A stretch of 64,000 nt of DNA, from the NCBI GenBank assembly GCA_018136815.1, contig CM030934.1:268627-332626 (forward strand), read 5' to 3'. Below are positions 23,004 to 35,945 of this stretch, one piece after another. Each line of letters opens with the position of its first letter. Position 1 is the stretch's first letter. The notes beneath the pieces are model-generated. The model was not told the origin of the DNA, made no database searches, and worked only from the letters and a program-made list of their open reading frames with translations. The position numbers were made by a program, and so were the translations under genes. The DNA comes from Isochrysis galbana (taxonomy: Eukaryota; Haptophyta; Isochrysidales; Isochrysidaceae).

Positions 23004-25568
23004 CTAGGGCTTGGCAGTTGTGTTTAGGGCAACCAACGTGGCCCATTCCGGGAGTGTGCCGGTGTCGAACACGACTTGGCCCATTGTCAGCGTGAAGCCA
23101 AGGACGAGCAGCGTGCAGCCAAAGCAAAGCGCGAGCCCCAGCGGAGCCATGTCGCCCACACTCAGCCTGCCTGACGCAAAGGCGAGGGCGTTGGGCGGTG
23201 TAGATACGGGGAGGACGAAGGCAAGCGACGTTGTCAACGTCACGGGCACCATGAAAAAGTAGGGGTGCACGCCCATCGAGTTGGCGAGGGCCGCCACAAC
23301 CGGGAGGAGGATGCTAGTCGTCGCGACATTGCTTGCAAACGTCGAGATGGCGGCGGCGAGAAGAATGAGCACGAAGAGAACCGCAGTCGGCGGCAGAACG
23401 CCGAGTGCAGACAGCTGCTCGCCAATGAGGGTTGAGAGGCCTGACACACGGCAAGCATCGGCGAGCGCGAAGCCGCCGCCCAAGAGCAACAGAACCCCCC
23501 ATGGGACACGTGCCTGGACCTGCGGCCAGGTGACCAGCGCGCCCCCTCTGATAGAGTCGGACTCCACGGCAAGTGCGCCGCGATGTGCGACGGCGCCGCC
23601 GTGCCCAGGCGATGATGCCTCACTCATGCTCCTTGGCGGAGCCTCGCCGTCCACCTCGCCGACTGGTGGCTGCTCGGCAGAGGACGCCACGAGAACGGCA
23701 TCAGCGCGGAGATCATGATCCTCTCTGCCGACCCCAGCCGGCCGCCGCAATGCGGAGGAGTGCGTCCGCTCAGCCAAGGCGGCCGAGTCGCTGGTGGCCA
23801 ATCGCACGCTCTCTAGCTGTGACGGGGTGAGGCCCGCCTCTGCAACTGGCCCCAGCTCGAACGCCGACGGCGTCCCAGTTGCCGCCTGCGCACTGTGCGA
23901 TTGAGCGTGCCATCCGCGGGCAGTCGCTCTCATATGCACGCCCACGGCCCGCCCGTCGCGTCGTGGGCCACCAGTAGCCGTGCGCCTGCGCACCCTCGCA
24001 TATGCGGCGGCGGCGCAAAGGAGGATGCGTGGCGGCTTGGCGGGGATGGCGAAGAGGAGCGTTGCCATCATCGCGGCTGAGGTGGCATCCGTCGCGTAGT
24101 CGTCGAAGAGCCCACCCCAGCCGGGCATGAAGCCCGGGCTGCGCGTGACCCACAACACAGCAAGCAGCACAAAATCGAGGAGCACGCACGCCTCGCGATA
24201 CGAAACGGGGCCCAGCCGCCGATGTTGCGATAGGATGAGCGAATAGGTCGCAGAGGCATTGTAAGTTGCACGGCCGCTTGGAAGAAACCTAGCCACCAGC
24301 GCACACCAGACGAGCAACAGGCAAGTGAACGCCAGCGGCGTGGCAAAAGCCATCCAGCCGGCGAAGGAGAGGCCGGGCGAGCGCGGGAAGAGCGTGTTCA
24401 CGCCGCCCGCCAGCACGATGTTGGGTCCGGTGCCTGTCAGCGTTGCCATGCCGCCCACATTGGCTGACCACGCCACGCCCAGCATCAGCGCCTTGCCGAG
24501 CGTCGTGCCAACCGTGTGCAGGCCCTCCTGTCCATCTCCCGTCTCACCGGGCAGCGTCCCCGCGGGAACCGCCTCGTGCGCGTGGTGCCCGCCGCGCAGC
24601 GGCGGGTGGCGCAGGTGCGCATGGTGGCGCGGGTGGATGGGTGGCAGGTGGTGGTTCGCGCCGTGGCCCTTGTGCGCCTTGACCGCGCTCACCTCGTGCA
24701 AAGACGATGTCTCGAGCGACGAGAGGACAGCCTCCGCTATTGGGATCATCATCTACGCGGGAGAAGCGGGAGGCGGTGGATCCGATCGGCGCTGATGAAC
24801 GCAGGCATTGGAACTTGCGAGCCGCCCGCAACAGCCCGCACGTGCTAGTGCAAGGAGGGACACCCGGCTGCCGCGCCTCTTCCTCTCTCTACCTCGCCGC
24901 GCGCCTCGACTCCCTTCTCTGCCCCGCCAAAACCCTCCCCACGCCTGCCTCCCACTTCTCTCTCTTGCCTCCCACATCCCCTTCCTGCCTCTGCTTCCTC
25001 GTCTGCTCGCCTTGACCCGCCTTTCCGCCAAGCGCCGTCTCACCGCGCACGTCGCCGTGTTATTCATCCACATTGAGAGGAAGGCAGTGACGATCATGAA
25101 CCCGAGGAGCAATTGCCTCGGTCTCGTCCCAAAGACCAGCAGCGTAGACAGCGCGATCCGCTCGTGCGCACGCACAGTCTCGAGCGCCGCCGCGATGACC
25201 AGCCCTCCGAAGAAGAGAACGTTCTTATCCTGAAAGTAGTGGACGGCGACGTCCGTGGCGGGCATCACGCCAAGGAGGGGGAAGAGGACGAGGGGTAGGA
25301 GCGCAGTCACCGCGATTGGCAGCAGCTCGAGCGCCCAGAAGGCGGCGAGCACGTAGAGGGAGTAGGCAGTGGCGGCGACTCTCGGCGGAGAGAGAGAAGA
25401 GAGGAGAGGGAGGCCGAGGAGAGGAACGAGGAGGAGGAGGAGGCCAGAGCGGCGTGCGCCTACCGCATGACGTGCGTGTCGCCACCATGCGGCGCGCGAG
25501 CGCATGGATAGGTGCTTAGCAACGCCAGGGGACGAGGGCATTGTGGAGGCGGTGGGGCCGGCGGCCAT
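23004..25568 (-). CDS. DASS/SLC13-type sodium-anion (sulfate/dicarboxylate) transporter
   Basis: Two exons, 25568-25044 and 24752-23004, joined across a GT-AG intron of 291 bp (GCG|GTGAGA, CGTAG|ATGATG). The product is 757 aa. SLC13 signatures are present in order: FGGLVIAAALE, the first SNT-type motif NNTATCA joined exactly at the splice to MMIPIAEAV, the GTGPN loop, then SNVATTSILLPV (second SNT motif) and VPVTLTTSLAFVLPVSTPPN near the C-terminus. These are the paired hairpin motifs that bind sodium and substrate. Family members import sulfate, phosphate or dicarboxylates across the plasma or internal membranes; specificity cannot be read here. Unusual are a His-rich loop after the first motif and an insertion of about 170 polar residues between the halves. 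An undetected intron in that loop is possible, though the frame is open throughout. Confidence 0.9.
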
Positions 25569-25841
25569 CGGGGAGAGAGAGGGAAGGAAACTCTCCCCTC
25601 CCCCGACGGAATTTATAGATTAGAGAGTGGGAAAGATCCTCACTAAAATAGATGGGAGGGGGGCCCATTGACCCCCACTTGTAAAAAGTAGGTTGAGTAG
25701 TATAGTATGCTTAGGAAGGTTGTAGGTAGGTGTGTAGGTGGGAGAGTAGCTACTTACTAGCTCTACGGGTACATCGCTACAATGCTCTACATACAATGCG
25801 CAGTGTAGCAGTAGCAGCAGCGGGAATGCCCCCCTCCCCCC
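25569..25841. promoter_or_regulatory. DASS gene upstream region
   Basis: On the gene's sense strand a pyrimidine-rich run (CCTTCCCTCTCTCTCCCC) abuts the ATG at 25568. Beyond it lies AT-richer sequence without features. Confidence 0.5.
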
Positions 25842-25849
25842 TCCCACAC

Positions 25850-26031
25850 CCTAGATCCTAGATGGGAAATACGCGTATTCACCATGTATTTGGCCAGAGG
25901 CCAGAGGCCAAATACATATGTATTTGGCTGTATTTGAAGCGCGTCCTGGGTTGTAGGCCTCGAATGTATTTGTATTTGAAATGTATTTGTATTTGTATTT
26001 GCAGGCCCCAGCACCGTATTTCCCATCTAGG
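25850..26031. mobile_element. CCTAG-type MITE copy 3 (182 bp) with perfect 8-bp target duplication
   Basis: TCCCACAC flanks both sides (25842-25849 and 26032-26039). The left end carries CCTAGAT twice in tandem (25850-25863), so the true end was duplicated after or during insertion. The interior is the family sequence in the orientation opposite to copy 1. Confidence 0.88.
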
Positions 26032-26039
26032 TCCCACAC

Positions 26040-26891
26040 ACATCACACATCGTCAAGATCGTCACACATCACAAATGCCGCCCGCCCTTGTTTGCCTGTC
26101 CCACGCTGGCGCCCTGACACACGGAACACTGGACTGTCTTTCTCTACCGGGCTATGCATGACCCCCAGAAAGACGGCAAAGACGGCTGTTTCTGGTCTCC
26201 GTAGAAAGACGCGGTCTCTGTCTTTCACATGAAGGGTCAGGGCCAGAACCGCATGCAGAGTGCGCCGAATACAGCAGGGGGGGGAGAGGGGGGGGCAAGG
26301 GAGAGGAATGTTCCGCGACTCTTCTCGGCCGCCCGCCGCCGCCGCGCGCCTCGTTTTGGGCGCTGTTCCTTGGCGGCAACCCCTTCGGGCGGGGAGAGAA
26401 GAGGGGGGGGGGGGGGAAGGGGGAGGGGAGAGGGGGGGGAGATAGGTGAAGAGGGCGGAAGAAAGGGTGAAGGAAGGAGGGGGGGGACGGGGGGAGAGAG
26501 AGCGCGCGCGGGGGCAGAGAGAGCGAGGGGGGAGGGAAAGAACGAGAGGGCGATATGTAAAGATAGAGGAGGAGGAGATATTTCTCTCTGAGAGGGGAGG
26601 GAGTCGAAAGAGAGCGTCATCAAGGAAGAGAGCAGCAGGAGAGAGGGGGGGGGGGCAGCGAGAGATCGAGAGGAAGGAGAGGAGAATAGACAAGAAGAAG
26701 GAGAGAATACAAGAGAAGAAGAGGAGAGGACTGGAATACCGACGAGGTGGGAGATATATCAAGACCCTCTCTCTCTGCCTGTGCCTCTCCTCTCAGATCG
26801 GGCATCATACTTTATCCGTTGTGTTCTCTTCTTATTTCTGTAAACGGACGGAAGGGGAGGCCAGTAGTCGTAGAAATCGTCTGCACCTCTC

Positions 26892-26974
<83 letters not shown>

Positions 26975-27196
26975 TCTCTCTAGCTCACCAGTGGAGGAGG
27001 AAAGAAAGGTACAGAGAGGGGGGGAAGAGCAGGAAGGCACGGCGGGGGGGGGGAAGAGAAGGGAGAGAGGAAAGAAGAACAGGAGAGAGTCCGAACGGAG
27101 AGCGGAAGAAGGAGAGAGGGAGAGAAAAAGGGAGGGGGGGGGAGAGACAGAGTATTGAGTAAGTGTATATATATATATGTGTGTGTGTGAGTGAGT

Positions 27197-27277
<81 letters not shown>

Positions 27278-27300
27278 GAAAGAAGGCAGACGCTGGCAGG
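26040..27300. promoter_or_regulatory. G-run, purine and poly-C/(CT)n/(GA)n tracts, no gene
   Basis: G runs and GA-rich sequence at 26275-26750, a poly-C of about 36 at 26888-26923 running into (CT)n to 26970, and (GA)n at 27198-27274. The last tract ends 27 bp before the ATG of the small membrane-protein gene. A sequence resembling the 470-bp element's end (CTGTCTTTCACAT) lies near 26218. Confidence 0.55.
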
Positions 27301-27666
27301 ATGGACCTTCCTTCTCACCCACCTCTCACCAAGGTGGTGACCTTCTCCTACCCAGACGCTACTCCGCCCGTGCTGAGCACTCTCGACTGCAGCCAGCACC
27401 GTGGCCCTTCGCTTGTGGAGAGGCAGTCAGAGTTTGATTCAGAGCCATCGTCCAGTTGGAGGCCGAGCAGATCGGCGCTGCTCGAGATGAGCGGGAGGAA
27501 CTCGACACTCTGCCTCGTCTTGCTCGCGCTTCTCTGTCTGCTCGCTGGCACCGCCGCAGGCGGAATCTCTGGCTACTACATCGCAGCTACACGCACCGTC
27601 ATCAAGTGCGGGCAGGGCACAGTGCTCGCTGGCAACGAGTGCATCGTCGAGGCCAAAAGTATGTGA
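27301..27666 (+). CDS. Small single-pass membrane protein, possibly only a first exon
   Basis: An ATG at 27301 opens 121 codons plus stop. Residues 1-60 are Ser/Pro-rich. One membrane segment (STLCLVLLALLCLLAGTAAG) follows, then a short tail with two cysteines (IKCGQGTVLAGNEC). The last codons are AAAAGTATGTGA: GTATGT is a good splice donor, so the stop may be intronic and the protein longer. I could not identify a convincing next exon. A type II or III topology with a small extracytoplasmic Cys domain is plausible. No family recognised. Confidence 0.5.
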   Translation: MDLPSHPPLTKVVTFSYPDATPPVLSTLDCSQHRGPSLVERQSEFDSEPSSSWRPSRSALLEMSGRNSTLCLVLLALLCLLAGTAAGGISGYYIAATRTVIKCGQGTVLAGNECIVEAKSM

Positions 27667-29160
27667 GCTTGCACCCTCAGTCGAGTGAGGCTGCCGAGTC
27701 CGCAGGGAAGCGCAGCCATGGACGATCGGCCCGCAGTGCCCATCACCATCCTAAATCATGGAACACATGCCATGAGGCATAGAGTGTACCAAGCATGGAA
27801 GACCTCAAATCTCATGCGGCCTGCTTCTCAATGCGCACATGGGTATCCGCTATCGATGCCGTCCTCGAGCCAAAGCCATTGTCGGCACACGGCAGTCCAA
27901 GCCTAGCCTGGGGTCGGCGCGCGGGCGAGACAAATGAATGTTGGACCCTGCGACTGTTGCTTGCATGCGGCTGGCGTCGTCTTGTAGCGCAACGCGGATT
28001 TTCGAGCCCGACGTGCTTTTTGAAAGGCTCAATGAGGTGTCCGCACCAAGCTCTCTGCTTGACAGCGGTGCCATCCATGATTGTTTGAGGCATGCCACAC
28101 ACATGCATGTAGCGCATGCACCATGACTCGTTTGCGCAAAGGGGTGGCAGTCGGGCTCGTATTGGTCGTCGATAAGGGCTTGGCGCCCTGCTACGACGAC
28201 GAGGCACGCTGCCGACCCCTTGCTCTCTTAGATGCCGACCGAACGGGAGCTGTATACTATCACACGAGTTCGCCCTTGCCAGCCGACGGTAGAGTCCGGG
28301 CACGGAATATTCGGGGCGGGAAAAAGTGAGCACAGTAGGCAAACTTTGCACAGGGACTACTTATTTATTCTCTCACACCACATCTACGAGGCGCAAGATG
28401 ACCCTTTGCGCTTTGCCTGTCGGCCATGACGAGTCTTGTACACCATTAGCAAGGAAGCCGCGAACTTCCTACCTTGTGAACTGGACTCGTATGTACTAGA
28501 TGTCAGCCGAGACCGAGCGTGCTAATCGAAGGGTTGCATCACTGTTGTGCTGGTGCACGGCGCGTTTTTGTAGGTGTAGGGCAGTGGCGAGCACTCGCGG
28601 CCGTCTTGATAATGGTGCAAGTTCTTGTTCATTTTTAAAAATTCTTAAAAATCTCCGCTACATGTGCGGCTTAAGGCAGCATGCTCGTGCACCTCCCAAC
28701 TACCCAAGCCCTTAACCACTATCAACCCCTTTGCCCTAGTTCCCTCTTTCTTTGACGTAGATATTGGTTCCGGGATGACCGTGCGCGCTGCTTCGGCCAG
28801 GAGTTGAAGAGAAGGGGGCGGGAGACTGTGGCGTCATCTACACGATGGCGAGGCTCGTTTTTTCTTACTCTCGTATCTCCAAGTCCAAGTGTCCGTCGGT
28901 GTTTTATTCGCCGGTTTTTTACGTGGAGGTTCTAAGGTCGATTAAGTGTTAAGTGATATTTCGTATGTCTAGCCCTCTCGCCGCCTGCAAGAGGTCGTCA
29001 GAAATTTGTAGGTTAAAGTCTTTATCCACCGTATAAAGAGGGCTTATCATCTTCCTAAGGTGTTTGTTGCTCGGTGCGTGGAGCCCCACATATTCCCGTG
29101 GTTTTTTCAGCCATTGTTTGAAGGAAACCGAAACCGACCTTTGCGGATAAAGGTACCCAG
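27667..29160. other. Non-coding or unrecognised, increasingly AT-rich
   Basis: Short overlapping frames at 27800-28450 with no recognisable domain. From about 28600 the base composition drops to clearly AT-richer DNA than the gene-bearing parts and stays so to about 31150. Confidence 0.4.
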
Positions 29161-29800
29161 CTTTCTAGGACCAGTCCTAGAAACTAGGACGGACGACTTT
29201 GCTAGGTGAGAGCGTGAGCATTCCATGTTATGTTGTCCCAAACCTTGGCTATTGAGTTACCACATGCATGTCCTCATTAAATGTTCCAGGTGTACCTAGG
29301 CACCATTCCCTCAGCAACACCAAGTTTTGTGACGCGTTTACGGGTCACCTGGTCGGAATTGCTGCTTGTCCTAGAAACGGGAGAAACGGCTGATACCACC
29401 CAATGGGGAGCTCTTCTACCCATGGTCCCCAGGAGATGAAATGTTGCTTTGACTGCCCTCTTTGAGACCTTCAGTGACCACCAAGCTTGGTTTTGTCATC
29501 TAAGTGTCCAATCCGCTAGCCTACTGCTCCAAAAGGTCTAAAATAAAACTCCTCTGTTGCGAGCGGACACCCGAGTGCAGCACCGCATGCTGAATGTGGT
29601 AGCAAAAGTAAGCAAAGACAAGCTCCGCAGAGTTGGTCATGGGGAGAGCTAAGGTTGAATGGGATGTGGAGATGGTTTGCTTCAGGTGATGGGATGTCTC
29701 ATTAGCTCACCATAGGCTATAATGGAGGCATGATCGGCAGAGTCCTAGAAATTCAAGAATTTTCTAGGACGTGGTCCTAGTTTCTAGGACGGAATTTTTT
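29161..29800. repeat. Two clusters of the decamer TTTCTAGGAC, 600 bp apart
   Basis: Cluster 1 (29162-29195) is TTTCTAGGAC-CA-GTCCTAGAAA followed by CTAGGACGGAC, a 10-bp-arm palindrome. Cluster 2 (29742-29795) has the decamer twice plus an inverted copy and ends CTAGGACGGAA. The sequence between has no coding potential. Possible ends of a foldback or DNA element. Confidence 0.6.
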
Positions 29801-29965
29801 GTCCGTTTGCCGTCACTAATAGGTGGTATCTCACAAGTAGCGTTCTCAGGATCGTTCTGACGGACCTGCCGTCCGCATTGCCATACTGGATATTATAAAA
29901 GTCCGTTAAGATGTAACTCCATGCCAGGATACCAAGGTTATCCTGAGGAGGGGTGAGGTCTATCT

Positions 29966-30160
29966 AGCTGGTAAGACCAAAAGCGTTCAATCATCCCCAT
30001 CCCTGCTAACACCTTTCGTTGTCACCTGGAGGTTACTTGACTCAACTTGACACTTCACATGTTGCAACACACACGTGGTCTTACTCCATTCACTCGATTT
30101 GGGGCAGGGTCGATATCTCGTTGAAATGAGAAATGACGATCCACGTCTCACACACAGCAC
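29966..30160 (+). repeat. Dispersed repeat 'X', copy 2
   Basis: About 190 bp closely matching 14575-14720 (inverted) and 54268-54420. It lies just before the hAT C-terminal fragment. Confidence 0.75.
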
Positions 30161-30299
30161 CAAGTAGACTCTTCAAATCTGATGGGTGTATGTCCATACC
30201 AAAGACCAAAGAGCATCGACCGCGTCACTCTGGCGATGTAGGGGGGTGTGCCCACCACTCACGGCGAGTTTTCTTTTTTTGTTCAAGTGAAAACCGACA

Positions 30300-30608
30300 T
30301 TGAAGGTGGCGGTCGTCGCTGCCGGCTTGCTCCAGAACCTGCCGGTGGTGCGGCGGCGCACCACCCTGGTCAGATGCCGCGATCAGGTGCGGAGCCTGTC
30401 TATTGAAGGCTGGATCCATTCGAAAAAACGGAACCGGCTCGGCCAGCACACCGTCGACCGTCTCGTGCGTTGCCACACCAACCTTCTTATCGAGCATCGC
30501 TTCGAGTCAGAGACGGCGCATACCGTGATGGAATGGGAGGAGGATATGGAGACTGAAGATCCCTCCTACTCTGAGGAAGTAGAAGAGGAAGAGCATGAGG
30601 ATGAGTGA
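30300..30608 (+). pseudogene. hAT transposase C-terminal fragment (plant-type)
   Basis: A 102-aa frame contains WIHSKKRNRLGQHTVDRLVR, followed by a CHTNLLIEHRF segment. This is the last part of the hAT dimerisation region in BED-type hAT transposases, usually written FIHSKKRNRL---RA--LV--H-NLRL. An acidic tail (EEVEEEEHEDE) follows before the stop. The catalytic region is absent upstream. It belongs to a different hAT lineage from the fragments at 38.5 and 61.2 kb. Confidence 0.65.
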
Positions 30609-31550
30609 GAGTGAGGGAGTTTCTGGTTTCTTTAGTTTGTCGCATCCAGAGTATTTTATGTACTCTAGGCGGATGCGGTGCTTCTATCAATGTGTAGTGT
30701 GTGAGAAAATTGAGTGAGTTTTGTTTTTGCCGATGAGTTACCTCGAAGCTCCGCCGCATTGCACGCGAATTGTGTTCCTTTGTCCTTATTTGTTTCATTG
30801 GTTTGTTTGTGCGATGTTGCGTTAGTTTTCGGAGTTTTCTTGTTGGTGAGTGAGTGATGGGGTGGTGTCACGTGGGCCGTCGTCGCGATGTAGCGCGCCC
30901 TTTCCCCTCCTCTCTCAAGACCAAGACTTCTCTTCACTCCATACCCCTAGCCCCGCTGAGACTTGACACGATCAAGCGCGAGCTTGATTCTACATAGTTT
31001 GGGAGTCTCTAGAGTGGGGTATATCGTATGGCGTCTTGGCCTGGGCGTGCTGGCGCGCTTGTTGTCTTGTTGTCTCCTGTTTGTGAACTCTGCTCGTACA
31101 TGTATATACGGTATTGATTGGTACTGTTATTATAATAATATAATAGTAGTATAACTAGTATTATAATCTATACCACACAGGTACTGTGCGGTACCTGCGC
31201 AGGTGCTTGTACAGGTTCTTGGCCCTTGAGAACCTTTGGTACTTGTATCTTGTGGAACAACTTAGAAAAGCCCTGTTTGACCGCCCTATGTTCTGCGCGC
31301 GTGCGCGCGTATTGCGGGCATGGACTGTGTAGTGGCCCCTCGGCGGCTTGGGCTTGCTGGCTGGCTTCCTTGGGGTCATGATTGCCTAGGGGGGAACAGG
31401 GGCACGCCCACGAAGCGGGCACGCGCACGAAGCGGCAGCCTCTAGAGTAGTGACTAGGTGCTAGGTGCGTAACTAGCAAACTAGTAACTAGCCTAGTAAC
31501 TAGTAAAGCTGCAGCAGTTCAACAGTGCAACCTGAACGTGTGATCTAAGG
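30609..31550. other. AT-rich intergenic with one solo hAT-like end
   Basis: No gene seen. The inverted end of the TAGGGCGGTC element (AAAAGCCCTGTTTGACCGCC, then CTA) lies at 31266-31288 without a partner. Low-complexity CTAG/TAGTAACTAG sequence occupies 31440-31510. Confidence 0.5.
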
Positions 31551-31585
31551 TTAAAAGACGATGTCTTCCACGAGGTCGGGTCTCC

Positions 31586-32284
<699 letters not shown>

Positions 32285-35164
32285 ATGGCGGCCCTCGCCG
32301 GCCTCCTCAGCCTTCTTCTCCTGAGCTGGGGCAAGCCAGGGGTATCGCCGTCGCACGGCGCTCTTCGCCTTCGCTCACCACCTCATCTCTCCTACTCCCG
32401 CAACCCTCTACCGCCCTCTCCGTCCGCTCGTTCTCTCCTACAAGATGGCCAACCTCGAGTCTCTCCTCCTCCGCCGGAGCCCGTCGTCAAGGTCTACTCT
32501 GTGCACTGCTCGGTCAACGTGCAGATGCCGTGGATGAGCAAGGCGCAGGAGGAATCGTCTGGTTCTGGATTCACCATCGAACAACACGGCGCGCTCGTCA
32601 TCCTAACGAATGCCCACGTCGTCGCTGATGCCGCCTATGTAGAAGTTAAAAAGGCTGGCGATGCGCAGAAGTATGTGGCCGAGGTGGGGCGCATCTCGCA
32701 CGAGTGCGACTTGGCGACGCTGCATGTGAGAGATAAAGAGTTCTGGCGAGGCGTTAAGCCCTTCCGATTCGGCAGCATGCCCTCGCTTCAGGACGCCGTC
32801 TCGGTGGTCGGCTACCCGGGTGAGGCTGTCTCCCGCGTGCTCTTTGCCCCCGCAACCCATTCCCTCATCGCTCTGCCGCAAGACCGGCTGCAATTATGTC
32901 GAGATTGATCCTTCGACCTCGACCCGCCGATCCCTCCGTCGTCTCTCCTATGCAAGATCGCCTCCATGCCTGCCTTGCTGCGCACTGCATCCTGTGCTGC
33001 TCGCCTCCTGCTGTGACGCACGGCCACATTGCTTGGTGCAAAATGGGGTGAATCCTTCAACTCCATCTTGCTCCGCCACCCCTGACCGCGGAGCCTCCTT
33101 GCGAGCAAAGGGAGGCTGCGCGATCTTGATGGAGCGCGATGAACCGAGGCGACATGAGCGAGCGTAAACTGTGCTGGGGTAGCGGGCAAGGAGTTGCCCA
33201 CAGTGACCGGCTGCACCTGATGGAAAGCTGACGGTTGCGTATCACAGCGGGAATGGCGCGCCGGGTTGCGACACAGCTTAGGGGCAGGAGCCCGCTCCAT
33301 GTGTCAGGCAAGGATACTCGTGAGGACTCTGGATGCTGTTCGCACCGGCAGCACCTTCACGGCCGCCTTCACGGGCCCTTTAGCGTGTGGAGACGGGCGG
33401 ACACTACGCGGCATTGAATCATTCGTTCACATTCCTGTCCGAGCCGTACACAGCTTCTCCTTCCTCGTCCTCACATTCGGCGCTTCTTGTGATGCCCTCC
33501 ACCCTCCTTGCTTACTCCGCATCCTCCTCAACTCACCCCTCCTCTCGCCTCCATCGCGCAGAGGGTGGCGAGGGTGTCTCAGTCACACAAGGAGTGGTTA
33601 GCCGCATCGAGATCCAGCGGTACGCGCATTCTGGCTCCTCGCTACTCGCAGTGCAGATAGACGCCGCGATCAACCCTGGCAACTCGGGTGGGCCGGCCCT
33701 CGACAGTGCGGGGAGAGTCATCGGCGTCGCGTTCCAGGTCCGCGTGCGCGGGAATGGAGTGGATCTAGCCTTCAAAAAGTCCAGCGGCTCAAGCGCACGG
33801 CGGGGCGCGTGCCCGCTCATGGCTTGTGCAAAGTGGCCAACGGCCCTCGTACAACATCCGTACACGTGCCCCGCTCGCATCCACCACGTAGAACCAGCTG
33901 CAGTCGCAAAACATTGGCTACGTCATCCCTGCACCGACCATCGAGCACTATCTGAACGACGCCTCGCCGCCGACCGACTCGAAGAAAACGCTTGGCTTTC
34001 CCTCACTCGGCATCTATTGGCAGGCAAGCGCAACGAGGCAGAGCCCGTTGCCGTACCGTATGTCCGCATGGGCCATCGCCCGATGGCACGCTTGATCCCT
34101 TCCTCGAGTGGGCGCATAGTGGCACCTAATCCTTCTCCCCCACACACTCAGGCGCTCGACAACCCACAGCTACGCGCCTACTTCAAGGTGGATGAGAAGG
34201 ATGGCGGCGTGCTCGTGCGGGGCGTGCTCCCCACCACCCCTGCCGCAGAGACGCTCCGCCGCGGCGACGTTCTAGTCGAGCTCGACGGGCACGCGATCGC
34301 CAATGACGGCACCTTTGCGGTCGGCGGACAGGCGCGCTTTCGGCACCCCTCACGCGCCGCCGCTCGCCAACGCCGCCGGCCCGCAAGGACACCTATAGGC
34401 TGAGTGCGCGCCTACGATGCCCGCGCCGTACAGGAGCGTCTTTCATTTGCCCACTTGGTGCACCTCAAGTTCTCTTCCGAGACGATCCGCGCCGTCGTGC
34501 TGCGCAACGGGCAGCGCCTCGTGTATGATGTCGTCGTGCAACCGCCGTGCAGGTTGATCCCAAGCACCACCTACGACGAGCCGGTTCCCTACTTCATCTA
34601 TGGAGGCCTGGTGTTTGTGCCCTTCACGGAGCCCTACCTGCACGAATGGGGCGAGGACTGGCAGGTGGACGCGCCGCATGAGCTCGTGGAACTGCTGCTC
34701 TCAGGTGCGCTGCCTGCTGACGGCACAGCACAACCGCGCACCTCCAGAGCCAGCACACCGTCCCATCAACGGGCCCGTCATCCCCGATCTCTACCATCGC
34801 GCGCGCTTGGGCCGTCGCAGGCATTCAACAGGAGAAGGACGAGCAGCCCGTCGTCCTGTCGCGCGTGCTGCCCAGCAGACAGACCGCCGGATACCTCACG
34901 CTCAACGACCGGCGCGTGCTCTCCGTCAACGGGCACAAGGTGCTCAACTTGCCACAGATGTACGAGCTCGTGACGCGCTTGCACCGCGACTCGGAGTTCC
35001 TATGCTTTGAGGTGCAGTGCGTTGGCGGGCCCGCCACCTTGGCGATTTGCACCGCCACTGCCGAGCAGGATCGAGACGCGATCCTTCAGACGTACCGCAT
35101 CCCCGCCGCCGTCTCGCCAGAGCTGTTGCCCGGACCATCGGTGCCTTCTCCGAGGAGGCGTTAG
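32285..35164 (+). CDS. Deg9/Deg10-like (HtrA-family) serine protease
   Basis: Six exons: 32285-32819, 33562-33737, 33904-34023, 34152-34319, 34434-34704 and 34821-35164. Phases agree, giving 537 aa. Intron 3 has a GC donor (CAG|GCAAGC). The trypsin-like triad is intact: His111 in TNAHVV, Asp142 in ECDLATLHV and Ser220 in GNSGGP. GYPEGGEGVSVTQGVVSRIE and GVAFQ joined to SQNIGYVIP match plant Deg9/Deg10. Two PDZ-like segments follow: one with GVLVRGVLP and GDVLVELDG, the other with RVLSVNGHKV. The bulky C-terminal part includes YFIYGGLVFVPFTEPYL and a final QTYRIP. The N-terminus (MAALAGLLSLLLLSWG) is a signal peptide, so the protein enters the secretory route, possibly en route to a complex plastid; Deg9 in plants is nuclear or cytosolic. 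Quality-control proteolysis is the family role. Confidence 0.9.
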
Positions 35165-35829
35165 GCATTGGATACGCGCTGCTGCGTGCCCCAATCGAAG
35201 CGTTTGCGTCTGAGGCACTTTCGACTCGCCTAGTCATTTCTATCAGCAATGACGTTGCTCGCTTATGGCGCCGCATGCGATAATCGCATGTACGTACGGG
35301 AAGTCGCAACGCTGGTCGAGTGCTCGGTCCTCTTCACGAGTCGCCTACGCGCTCCGGCGGCATTCCTTGCGAATGCAATGGCCCGGCATGGCGGTTGTTC
35401 AAGCCTCGCGCCAACAAGTTGGTTGGCCGCTCCTACGCAAACGATCTGCGATCGCGATGTGATTCGTAGTGCGATTCCACGTTGGCGTATGTGACGTATC
35501 AAGCGGTCGTTGCTCATCTTGCCCTCAGCCGTAGTTTAGTTCGGGTTGTACTACCATGCATTCCATGGGGAAGGAAGGCAGCAAATTTTGTGGAGACTGA
35601 GGAACACGGCACATCCGATATGCGCAGTGAGTCGAAGAGGCCACGAGGCTAGCAGAGGCGTAGGGCGCGCTCCCTTCGCGCTCCTCACTCTGCTTTCGAA
35701 TGTGGGGCACATTATCTTTGTTTAGGAAGCAGGCAACTCCAATTTTAATTTAGTTGTATTTATTTTTTGTTTTACTACTACTACTAATACGATATAACGA
35801 GAGTTAGATTAGCTACAACCCCCACCCCT
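35165..35829. other. Downstream of Deg gene, nothing firm
   Basis: A short frame (EALGIGYALLRAPIEAFASE) at 35150-35283 could be an alternative last exon. Otherwise no features. Confidence 0.35.
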
Positions 35830-35945
35830 CCCCCAACGCTAGGCCCAAAGTAGTGCACATGGACCGACCCCCCGAAACCGAAGACAAAGGAACGAGGGGG
35901 GAAGCGGGAGCGTGGGGCAAGGGCGATGTCCAGCGGAGGTGCGCC
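35830..35945 (+). repeat. Dispersed ~110-bp repeat 'Y', copy 1
   Basis: AAAGTAGTGCACATGGACCG, then ACCGAAGACAAAGGAACGAG, ending at GGGCGATGTC. Other copies lie at 40508-40625, 57605-57720 and 59128-59255, all plus. Confidence 0.7.
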
